This document shows positions 1-6,394 of a DNA stretch of 9,251 nt, one piece after another. How positions within the stretch are numbered: the first letter of the stretch is position 1; each line of letters begins with the position of its first letter. The position numbers were made by a program, and so were the translations under genes. Location of the stretch: positions 3,489-12,739 of the forward strand of contig JABSPG010000061.1 of the NCBI GenBank assembly GCA_013214445.1, written 5' to 3'. The stretch comes from Ekhidna sp. Lineage in GTDB: Bacteria; Bacteroidota; Bacteroidia; Cytophagales; Cyclobacteriaceae. The notes under the pieces are model-generated. The model saw nothing but the letters and a program-made list of their open reading frames with translations, was not told where the DNA came from and did no database searches.

Positions 1-1587
1 CCCCTGTATCCCACGTTAAGTACCGATGAATACGAAATGATTCTGCAAGAGGCAGAGGTGAAAATGATATTTGTCTCAAATGGTACGACCCTCAAGAGTG
101 TTAAGGAGGCTGCCGATAAACTAGCGATTGCTGATATCTATGCATTCAACAAGATCGGGGGAGTAAAGAGCTGGGTAGATGTAATCCGGGAGGGGAAAGG
201 AAAGAACAAAGAAGAGCTGGAAGCCCGAATGAAGGCTGTGAAGCCAGAGGATATCTGTACGATTATTTATACATCTGGAACATCTGGAAATCCCAAGGGC
301 GTAATGCTGACTCATACCAATATTGTGAGTAATGTGATTGAGTCAGCTAAGGTGAGTACGCTGGATAAAGGTAAAGACCGAGCATTAAGTTTTCTACCAC
401 TCAATCACATATACGAAAAGACAGGTATTTACATCTATATCTTCAATGGCGCTGCGATATATTTCGCAGAGAGTATTGACACCATTGCGGATAATTTGAA
501 GGAAGTGAAACCACACACTTTCAATACTGTCCCAAGGCTGCTTGAAAAAGTTTACGACAAGATCCTCAAAAAAGGAAGTGAACTTTCAGCAATCAAAAAA
601 GGAATATTTAACAGAGCAATTAGTTTGGGTTTAACCTATGACCCCAACAAAAACCAAGGAACTTTTTACAATAGGCAGTTATCGGTAGCCAACAAATTGG
701 TCTTTAGTAAGTGGAGAGAGGCATTGGGAGGAAACATTAAGCAAATTCAATGTGGTGCTTCAGCATTACAACCTCGCCTCGCAAGGGTCTTTTGGGCAGC
801 AGGTATAAAAGTATTGGAAGGCTATGGTCTTACCGAAACTTCCCCAGTAATTGCTGCCAATAGAATCGATGCAATAAAAATTGGCTCGGTAGGGAAGGTG
901 TATGACAACCTGCAAGTGAAGCTTGGTGAGGAGGACGAGATCATGGTTAAAGGACCTAGTGTGATGATAGGTTACTATAAAAATGAGGAACTAACCAGGG
1001 AGGTGCTTTCAGAGGACGGATGGTTCAAAACTGGGGACGTGGGAAAAGTAGTGGACGGATTCCTCCATATCACAGACCGTAAGAAGGAACTCTTCAAAAC
1101 TTCTGGAGGCCTTTACATTGCCCCACAGCAAGTTGAAAACAAGCTGAAGGAATCCACCATTATCGAACAAGCCATGGTGGTGGGAGAAGGTGAAAAATTC
1201 CCTGCAGTGCTTATTGTTCCAAATGTAGATGAGGTACTTTCAAAGATTAGTGGGACCTATGAATTGATGGACATTGAGGACATGAAAAGGGATGCCAAGG
1301 TCAGGAAGCTTTTCCAGAACGAACTTGATCGAGTGAACAAAGCACTAGGTAATTGGGCCAAGATTAAAGAGTTTAGGTTAATTACCACTGCATGGTCTCC
1401 TGAGACTGGTGAATTAACGCCTACAATGAAACTCAAAAGGCGAGTGATTCTAGAGAAGTACAAGCCGATACTAGATACCATTTATAAGGATAAGTCAGAA
1501 TTTGATCTTTCCAAGTGGGAGAATATGACGATCGAGGAAATGACTTTGGAAGAACTGGAGCAGTTCGAGAAGATGGAGTCCCTATAG
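1..1587 (+). CDS. Long-chain acyl-CoA synthetase (AMP-forming), 5'-truncated by window edge
   Basis: This enzyme activates free fatty acids in two steps, carboxylate plus ATP to acyl-adenylate and then to acyl-CoA, for degradation or lipid synthesis. It is probably cytoplasmic or membrane-associated. The frame is open from base 1, so the first ATG (37) is internal; the 12 codons before it match the family, and roughly 60-80 N-terminal residues are missing (528 codons present, family about 590-600). In window codon numbering, the adenylate-forming motifs are all intact: the P-loop IYTSGTSGNPKG at about 89-100, GYGLTETSP at 274-282, GWFKTGD at 340-346, DRKKE at 359-363 and PTMKLKR near 474-480, whose K477 is the expected catalytic lysine. 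The fatty-acid-type signature LPLNHIYEKTG precedes a conserved VPRLLEKVYDKI stretch. After the catalytic lysine comes an acidic, Met/Glu-rich tail. The exact chain-length preference cannot be read. Family assignment is secure; fadD-like is inference. Confidence 0.95.
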   Translation, partial: PLYPTLSTDEYEMILQEAEVKMIFVSNGTTLKSVKEAADKLAIADIYAFNKIGGVKSWVDVIREGKGKNKEELEARMKAVKPEDICTIIYTSGTSGNPKGVMLTHTNIVSNVIESAKVSTLDKGKDRALSFLPLNHIYEKTGIYIYIFNGAAIYFAESIDTIADNLKEVKPHTFNTVPRLLEKVYDKILKKGSELSAIKKGIFNRAISLGLTYDPNKNQGTFYNRQLSVANKLVFSKWREALGGNIKQIQCGASALQPRLARVFWAAGIKVLEGYGLTETSPVIAANRIDAIKIGSVGKVYDNLQVKLGEEDEIMVKGPSVMIGYYKNEELTREVLSEDGWFKTGDVGKVVDGFLHITDRKKELFKTSGGLYIAPQQVENKLKESTIIEQAMVVGEGEKFPAVLIVPNVDEVLSKISGTYELMDIEDMKRDAKVRKLFQNELDRVNKALGNWAKIKEFRLITTAWSPETGELTPTMKLKRRVILEKYKPILDTIYKDKSEFDLSKWENMTIEEMTLEELEQFEKMESL

Positions 1588-1591
1588 TTAC

Positions 1592-2074
1592 TTAGCTTTT
1601 AAAGGCAGAATCCTTGTTTTCGCTGCTATCAAACACTCTGATAGCTACCACTTCTGCTTCTGCCGTTTTTATGCCTTTATCTGAGTAAAAGTCACAGCGG
1701 AGTACGGTCTTTCGTCCTTTCACCTCTACTACAGATGCTCGAAGTTCTACCTCAGTATTTGGAGTAGGTTTAAGGTACTTTACCTGGAGAGTTCCAGTAG
1801 CATATCTGTATTCGGGTAGTGTATCAAGTGATCTGTTTTCTCGTCTGTAGGCGTCCGCCATGGCCGTTCCCATGCAGTGACAATCAATCAACGTAGCTAT
1901 GATTCCTCCATTCATTAGGTTGCTCCACCCGTGATACTTCTCTTTTGAAGTCCACTGGCAAATGGAGACATCACCCTCCCAAAAACTCTTTATTCTAAGC
2001 CCATCATGGTTATCACCACAACCAAAACACACATTCTCCGGCATGTGATCTTGAAAGTATTCTGAGTTGTTCAT
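1592..2074 (-). CDS. Hotdog-fold thioesterase, PaaI-like
   Basis: This 160-residue single-domain protein is probably a cytoplasmic acyl-CoA (or related thioester) hydrolase. An N-terminal CFGCGDNHDGL motif (residues 16-26), common in this subgroup of hotdog proteins, is followed by the hotdog helix signature NGGIIATLIDCHCMGTA (55-71). There the Gly-Gly and D64 correspond to the conserved active-site region of PaaI/4HBT proteins. The strand TGTLQVKYLKPTP and the C-terminal strands complete the fold. I chose the ATG at 2074 because the family motif follows at the usual distance; an in-frame TTG at 2116 would add 14 residues that look non-conserved. No good Shine-Dalgarno is visible. The gene converges on the acyl-CoA synthetase with a 4-base gap and diverges from ppc. 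The physiological substrate is unknown. Confidence 0.85.
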   Translation of the reverse strand: MNNSEYFQDHMPENVCFGCGDNHDGLRIKSFWEGDVSICQWTSKEKYHGWSNLMNGGIIATLIDCHCMGTAMADAYRRENRSLDTLPEYRYATGTLQVKYLKPTPNTEVELRASVVEVKGRKTVLRCDFYSDKGIKTAEAEVVAIRVFDSSENKDSAFKS

Positions 2075-2110
2075 TTTACTGACTTTTGAAAGGTTAAAGG
2101 TACTTGGAAG

Positions 2111-2139
2111 TTGCAATCACTATGATATTAATCAATTTG
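2111..2139 (+). promoter_or_regulatory. Possible Bacteroidota-type promoter for the ppc operon
   Basis: The 139-base intergenic region between the divergent thioesterase and ppc genes should hold their promoters. On the plus strand TTG (2111-2113) is followed after 18 bases by TCAATTTG (2132-2139). This is one mismatch from the Bacteroidota -7 consensus TAnnTTTG, and the spacing to the -33 TTG is acceptable. It would give a 5' leader of roughly 65-70 bases before the ppc ATG at 2214. The rest of the gap is AT-rich. A weak 6-bp inverted repeat (ATTTTC 2186-2191 / GAAAAT 2198-2203) lies just before ppc. I could not find a matching promoter on the minus strand for the thioesterase. This is a by-eye consensus match only. 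Confidence 0.3.
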
Positions 2140-2213
2140 ATTCATAAATCGGATATTCTCTGCTTTCATCTATGGATTAGGAATTATTTTCAAGCCGGAA
2201 AATTAAAATCGAG

Positions 2214-4880
2214 ATGTATACAACGGAAGCTTATATAAATGTCAAGAAGATCATCGAAGACCAAGAGTTTATCGATGAAATTGTGAAGGATGCTCTGTCC
2301 ACGGTAGAAGGTCAGCAGTTCTCCAATCACCTTTCCAATCCACCTGAAGAATTTGATATCTCATTGGTTCGACTGTATCTCATACTCTTTCAATTATATA
2401 ACCTCATTGAGGAATCAGCACATGAGAGCTATCGGAATCAGCTAAGGGAAGAAAACGGAGCTGAAACTATTTCAGGTACCTGGGAGAAGACACTTACGCA
2501 ACTCTCAGCGGAATTTAGTGAAGAGGAAATCAAAGCAAAGCTTAGAGAGTTACAGCTATCGCCAGTTCTTACCGCCCATCCCACAGAGTCTAAGAGGTTT
2601 ACAGTTAGATGGCACCTGAAAGGAATTTTCTCTATGATGCAGGAATATACCCAGGTTCCTTCAGACTCCTATCAGGCACGTTTGATACGGAAAAAGCTGG
2701 CCACTTCAATCCATATCTTATGGCGTACTGGTAATATCTATTTAGATAAACCCACTTTGCAGACGGAGCTAAATCAGAATATCCAGTTCCTGAGTCAAAT
2801 ATTCCCCGAGGGTATCAAAGCACTGGATCGATCATTGATGGATGCCTTTGAAAACAGGGATTGGAAACTGAGCGCCGGAGATTTTCCAGACTGGAAGTTT
2901 GGCAATTGGGTAGGAGGCGATCGAGATGGCCACCCCTTGGTCACTGCTGAAGTAACCGAAAATGCATTCCAGCAACTTAGTGATAGTGCTGAAACGCTGC
3001 TAGACCAGAAATTAGAGGAGCTTGGGAGCTTTTTGAGTTTCAGCGATCGGCAGGTAGCTGTGCCACAAGTTGTTTATGATCATATAAAAGAGCTAAGAGC
3101 TGAAGCACCTACAGTTGTCGATTCAATAAATCAAAACGAGCCATGGAGGCAATGGATCAATCTACTGAGGGATAGGGTTGCGAGTGGTGACGACAGCTGG
3201 AGCTCAAAAGAGCTAGGCAGTGAGCTCAGAGCCATGATGGAAAGCTTAGAAGAGATCCAGGCGGCAGATGTAGCCTATAGATATGTTTTACCTGTCCTCC
3301 GTATAAATGAGATTTTTGGTTTTAACCTTGCGGAGCTGGATGTAAGGCAGAACAGCACCATGCATGACAAAGCAATTAGCCAGCTATTGCAGTTATCTGG
3401 AGAGGAAGACTACCACTTCATTGATTGGGATGAAGAGAAAAGAGTTTCTTTTCTTTCAATAGAGCTGAAAAAGAATAGGCCTTTCTTGTCTCCGAGGCAA
3501 GAACTACCTGATGAGGCTGGAAAGGTTATCTCCGCTTTGACAGTAGTGAGTGAGCAGTACTCCAGAAAAGGCGCAGGAGGGATCGGTTCAATGATTATAA
3601 GTATGTCTCGCCAGTTATCGGATTTGCTAGGTCTGGTGCTGCTTATGAGAGAGGCTGGAATAACGGAGTTTCATGATGGTACGGTCGTTTCGCCTCTACG
3701 CATTGTGCCATTGTTCGAGACTATCGAGGATTTGGAGATCAGTCAGGAGGTTTTAGAAGCTTGGTACAAGCACCCAGTGGGTGCAGCCTCAGTTAAGCTG
3801 AGTAGTCAAGTAAAAGGATACGACCGAGACCAGCAAGAAGTAATGGTAGGGTACAGTGATAGTAATAAAGATGGTGGAATTGTATCCAGTATTTGGTCTT
3901 TGTATGAAGCGCAAGAACGAATGACTCAAGTATCGCAGAACTATAACATTTATGTTAGGTTCTTTCATGGCCGTGGAGGCTCCATTAGTAGAGGAGGAGG
4001 CCCGACACACAGGTTTGTAGGAGCTCTGCCACCTACTTCTTTCCATGACTCCATCCGATGGACGGAACAAGGTGAAACCATTTCTTTGAAATATAGTAAT
4101 CAGCCTACCCGAGACTATAATCTCGAACTTTGGGCCAGTAGCGCGCTCAAGGCTGCTTTCAATACAACCAATCTACTAAGCGAAGAGGAAAGGCAAGCAA
4201 TTTCATTGGTATCTTCTTTGAGTTACAGGGCTTATCGAAACCTAGTTGAACAGGATGGATTTGTTCCATTCTTTCGGTCAGCCACACCGATTGACATCAT
4301 AGAGCAAAGTCGGATAGGTTCCAGACCAGCCAAACGTACCGGCCAAAGTACACTATCTGATTTAAGGGCCATTCCGTGGGTATTTAGCTGGGCACAATCT
4401 CGATTTATGATCACTGCTTGGTACGGGATCGGCACGGCACTGAAGGAGATCAGAGAACAGCATCCGGATATGTGGAAAATACTATCGGAAAGAAATCAGT
4501 CGATTGCTGTTTTCCGATTCATGATGACGCACATCACCACTAGCTTGCTCAGGTCGAATCTAGAAGTGATGAAGATGTATGGAGCACTGGAGGGAGACGC
4601 TGAGCGTCGGAAGAAATTCATGGATATGATCCTTTCAGAGTATGCATTGGTGAAGGAATCCATCGAAGAACTGTATGGGGAAAAGATAGATAATAGAAAG
4701 CAGCGACTAAATAGTATCATGGAATCAAGAGATAAGAAGTTGGTTCATATCCATCGATATCAGATTGATTTACTCAAATCTTACAGAGCTGAGGGTGATG
4801 AAGCAAAGAAACAATCCTTACTGGATGATTTGTTTTATACCATTAGTGCCATATCTTCCGGCTTAAATGTAACCGGATGA
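2214..4880 (+). CDS. ppc: Phosphoenolpyruvate carboxylase
   Basis: This cytoplasmic enzyme converts phosphoenolpyruvate and bicarbonate to oxaloacetate and phosphate, the anaplerotic feed of the TCA cycle. At 888 residues it matches bacterial ppc (883 in E. coli). Signature motifs occur in order: LTAHPTE with catalytic H122 (E. coli H138), GGDRDG at 234-239, GYSDSNKDGG at 546-555 (K552 aligns with E. coli K546), FHGRGGSISRGGGPTH at 584-599 (R587 and R593 align with E. coli R581 and R587), IGSRPAKR at 701-708 and LRAIPW at 717-722. The C terminus ends in VTG rather than the usual NTG. By my by-eye alignment, two E. coli aspartate-binding positions differ here: K773 becomes R780 and N881 becomes V886, while R587 and R832 equivalents are kept (R593, R839). 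The ATG at 2214 gives a family-like N terminus. The stop overlaps the start of the next gene, implying an operon and translational coupling. Confidence 0.98.
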   Translation: MYTTEAYINVKKIIEDQEFIDEIVKDALSTVEGQQFSNHLSNPPEEFDISLVRLYLILFQLYNLIEESAHESYRNQLREENGAETISGTWEKTLTQLSAEFSEEEIKAKLRELQLSPVLTAHPTESKRFTVRWHLKGIFSMMQEYTQVPSDSYQARLIRKKLATSIHILWRTGNIYLDKPTLQTELNQNIQFLSQIFPEGIKALDRSLMDAFENRDWKLSAGDFPDWKFGNWVGGDRDGHPLVTAEVTENAFQQLSDSAETLLDQKLEELGSFLSFSDRQVAVPQVVYDHIKELRAEAPTVVDSINQNEPWRQWINLLRDRVASGDDSWSSKELGSELRAMMESLEEIQAADVAYRYVLPVLRINEIFGFNLAELDVRQNSTMHDKAISQLLQLSGEEDYHFIDWDEEKRVSFLSIELKKNRPFLSPRQELPDEAGKVISALTVVSEQYSRKGAGGIGSMIISMSRQLSDLLGLVLLMREAGITEFHDGTVVSPLRIVPLFETIEDLEISQEVLEAWYKHPVGAASVKLSSQVKGYDRDQQEVMVGYSDSNKDGGIVSSIWSLYEAQERMTQVSQNYNIYVRFFHGRGGSISRGGGPTHRFVGALPPTSFHDSIRWTEQGETISLKYSNQPTRDYNLELWASSALKAAFNTTNLLSEEERQAISLVSSLSYRAYRNLVEQDGFVPFFRSATPIDIIEQSRIGSRPAKRTGQSTLSDLRAIPWVFSWAQSRFMITAWYGIGTALKEIREQHPDMWKILSERNQSIAVFRFMMTHITTSLLRSNLEVMKMYGALEGDAERRKKFMDMILSEYALVKESIEELYGEKIDNRKQRLNSIMESRDKKLVHIHRYQIDLLKSYRAEGDEAKKQSLLDDLFYTISAISSGLNVTG

Positions 4881-5764
4881 TACACACGCTCGACCTTCAC
4901 TTTCAGGATTGTGACCATGCAATAGCTTCGTTTTTAATCGAGACCAGCGACGGTCCCGTTTTGATTGAATCTGGCCCATATAGCACCATGCCCATCCTCG
5001 AAAAAGCACTGTTGGAGCACGGATACAAGACTTCAGATATAAAGCACGTATTGTTGTCGCACATCCACTTTGATCATGCAGGTGCTGCTTGGGCATTTGC
5101 AGAGCAAGGGGCAACCATTTATTTACATCCTTTTGGCGCTGGTCACATGCATGACCCAACGAAACTCGTTGCGTCAGCTACGATGATTTATGGGGATCAA
5201 ATGGATACGCTATGGGGTGCCATGAAAGGGATAGAGCAAGAGCAGTTGAAGACCATGGAACATGAGGAGGTTTTGGAAATAGGCGATCATTCCTTCACGG
5301 CGTTGCACACGCCCGGTCATGCAAAGCATCACATTGCGTGGCAGCTAAAAGACACCATCTTTACGGGCGATGTGGCTGGAGTGAAGATAGAGGGGGGGCC
5401 TGTGGTGCCACCCTGCCCTCCACCGGATATCAACATTGAAGATTGGATTCATTCCATTGACTTGATTCTTTCCAAGAATCCTAATACACTCGTATTGACG
5501 CATTTCGGAGAAGAGCAAAATCCCAATATACACATGCAGGAGTTGAAAGAGATACTGGAGGATTGGTCCAAGTGGATGAAAGCACAGTGGGAAGCTGGAA
5601 AAAGCAATGAAGAGATCACGCCTGAGTTTATGGCTTACACTGCGGAACAACTTAAGAGTAGAGGGGTATCTGATCATGGAATAAAGCAATATGAACTGGC
5701 TAATCCATCGTGGATGAGTGTGGCGGGTTTGGTTCGCTATTGGAAAAAGAAGCAGAGCAGCTAG
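4877..5764 (+). CDS. Metallo-beta-lactamase-fold hydrolase
   Basis: This 295-residue protein is a predicted cytoplasmic dinuclear-metal hydrolase with no signal peptide. All expected metal ligands are present: the HIHFDH motif at 62-67 (H62, H64, D66, H67), H148 in HTPGHAKHH, D165 in FTGDVAG and H209 in LTHFGE. A proline-rich PPCPPPDINIE segment (178-188) after the bridging aspartate is characteristic, as I recall it, of one widespread uncharacterised subfamily. The C-terminal ~80 residues form a Trp-rich, probably helical extension ending GLVRYW. The start ATG overlaps the ppc stop (ATGA), and the N terminus fits the family, so this start is well supported. The substrate is not deducible: glyoxalase II-like, lactonase-like and other esterase activities all share these ligands. 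A run of seven G (5392-5398) lies in the reading frame but the frame stays intact. Confidence 0.9.
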   Translation: MIHTLDLHFQDCDHAIASFLIETSDGPVLIESGPYSTMPILEKALLEHGYKTSDIKHVLLSHIHFDHAGAAWAFAEQGATIYLHPFGAGHMHDPTKLVASATMIYGDQMDTLWGAMKGIEQEQLKTMEHEEVLEIGDHSFTALHTPGHAKHHIAWQLKDTIFTGDVAGVKIEGGPVVPPCPPPDINIEDWIHSIDLILSKNPNTLVLTHFGEEQNPNIHMQELKEILEDWSKWMKAQWEAGKSNEEITPEFMAYTAEQLKSRGVSDHGIKQYELANPSWMSVAGLVRYWKKKQSS

Positions 5765-5796
5765 TCTCCTTATACGGAAGAACACTTACCGATCGT

Positions 5797-6354
5797 ATGT
5801 TAATTGCTAATGAGCATTTTGAGAATCTGACTACCCTCAGCAATGAGCATGAATATGAATGTTGTACTTTCAAAAGCTGTGATTTAGGCTCGGTTAACCT
5901 AAGTGCCACGAAATTCATAGAATCCACTTTCAGTGATTGCAACCTAAGCAACGTACGATTTGATAATACCTCGATGTTGGATGTTTCTTTCGAGGGCTGT
6001 AAAATGATTGGCATTCCATTTGATCAATCGAACCAGCTCTTGTTTTCTGCATTCTTTAGGGACTGTCAACTCAATCACAGTATTTTTCATGGGATGAAGT
6101 TGAAGCAATGCAGCTTTGAGAATTGCTCGTTAGAAGAAGCAGATTTTACTGCTTCTGATATGAAGGGAATAAAACTGATTGGTTGTGATTTGTTCAATGC
6201 AGCCTTTGATGTAGCCAACCTTGAAGAAGTAGATTTTTTAGGTTCATATAGATTAATGATAGATCCCGAGCAGACCCGTCTCACAAAGGCTAAGTTTTCT
6301 GTTGATCAACTTCCAGGTTTATTGGCGAAGTACAATTTGAAAGTACGGAAATAA
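5797..6354 (+). CDS. Pentapeptide-repeat protein (McbG/Qnr-like architecture)
   Basis: This 185-residue protein is predicted to fold as a right-handed quadrilateral beta-helix. From about residue 20 to 150 it follows the pentapeptide pattern with F, L or M at every fifth residue. The FxxCxL form recurs as TFKSCDL, TFSDCNL, SFEGCKM, FFRDCQL, SFENCSL and LIGCDL. Cysteines at 28, 48, 68, 90, 110 and 130 are spaced exactly 20 apart, one per four-sided coil, apart from a two-residue insertion around 70-85 (GIPFDQSNQLLFS). The C-terminal segment (about 156-185, DPEQTRLTKAKF then LPGLLAKYNLKV) is non-repeat and may support dimerisation, as in Qnr-type proteins. Those relatives mimic DNA and protect gyrase, but function cannot be assigned from the repeat alone. 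An in-frame ATG at 5710 would overlap the hydrolase gene by 55 bases and add an out-of-family N terminus, so I prefer 5797. It is probably co-transcribed with ppc. Confidence 0.85.
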   Translation: MLIANEHFENLTTLSNEHEYECCTFKSCDLGSVNLSATKFIESTFSDCNLSNVRFDNTSMLDVSFEGCKMIGIPFDQSNQLLFSAFFRDCQLNHSIFHGMKLKQCSFENCSLEEADFTASDMKGIKLIGCDLFNAAFDVANLEEVDFLGSYRLMIDPEQTRLTKAKFSVDQLPGLLAKYNLKVRK

Positions 6355-6355
6355 A

Positions 6356-6379
6356 AAAGGCCTCAATTTAGAGGCCTTT
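6356..6379. terminator. Bidirectional intrinsic terminator between convergent units
   Basis: A perfect 9-bp inverted repeat, AAAGGCCTC (6356-6364) and GAGGCCTTT (6371-6379), encloses a 6-base loop AATTTA. On the minus strand the stem runs into TTTATTT, a good T-tract for ending the susCD transcript, 15 bases past the susD stop. On the plus strand it starts one base after the stop of the pentapeptide gene, but the T-run is only the three Ts inside the stem. Termination is therefore predicted to be stronger on the minus strand. Confidence 0.85.
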
Positions 6380-6394
6380 CAAAGTATTGTCTAT

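Noticed and set aside
271..288. Perfect tandem 9-base repeat (ACATCTGGA twice) in the synthetase gene
   Set aside because: It encodes the conserved TSGTSG of the ATP-binding loop, so protein constraint is a sufficient explanation.
2186..2203. Small inverted repeat in the leader just upstream of ppc
   Set aside because: The 6-bp stem contains only one G-C pair, has a 6-base loop and no recognisable riboswitch or attenuator context; too weak to call.
3789..4070. Minus-strand open frame of 93 codons inside ppc
   Set aside because: It opposes the highly conserved GYSDSNKDGG and GRGG catalytic region of ppc, so its openness is explained by the codons there.
4863..5159. Minus-strand open frame of 98 codons over the ppc/hydrolase junction
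   Set aside because: Antisense shadow across two well-supported coding regions; no motif and no plausible initiation region.
5345..5785. Open frame of 146 codons on the minus strand opposite the hydrolase gene
   Set aside because: It lies wholly antisense to a gene with complete metal-binding motifs, and its translation has no recognisable domain and looks like shadow composition (Arg/Leu/Ile/His-rich).
5710..5796. Upstream ATG extending the pentapeptide protein by 29 residues
   Set aside because: The extension overlaps the conserved C terminus of the hydrolase out of frame, and the family-like N terminus begins at the ATG at 5797.
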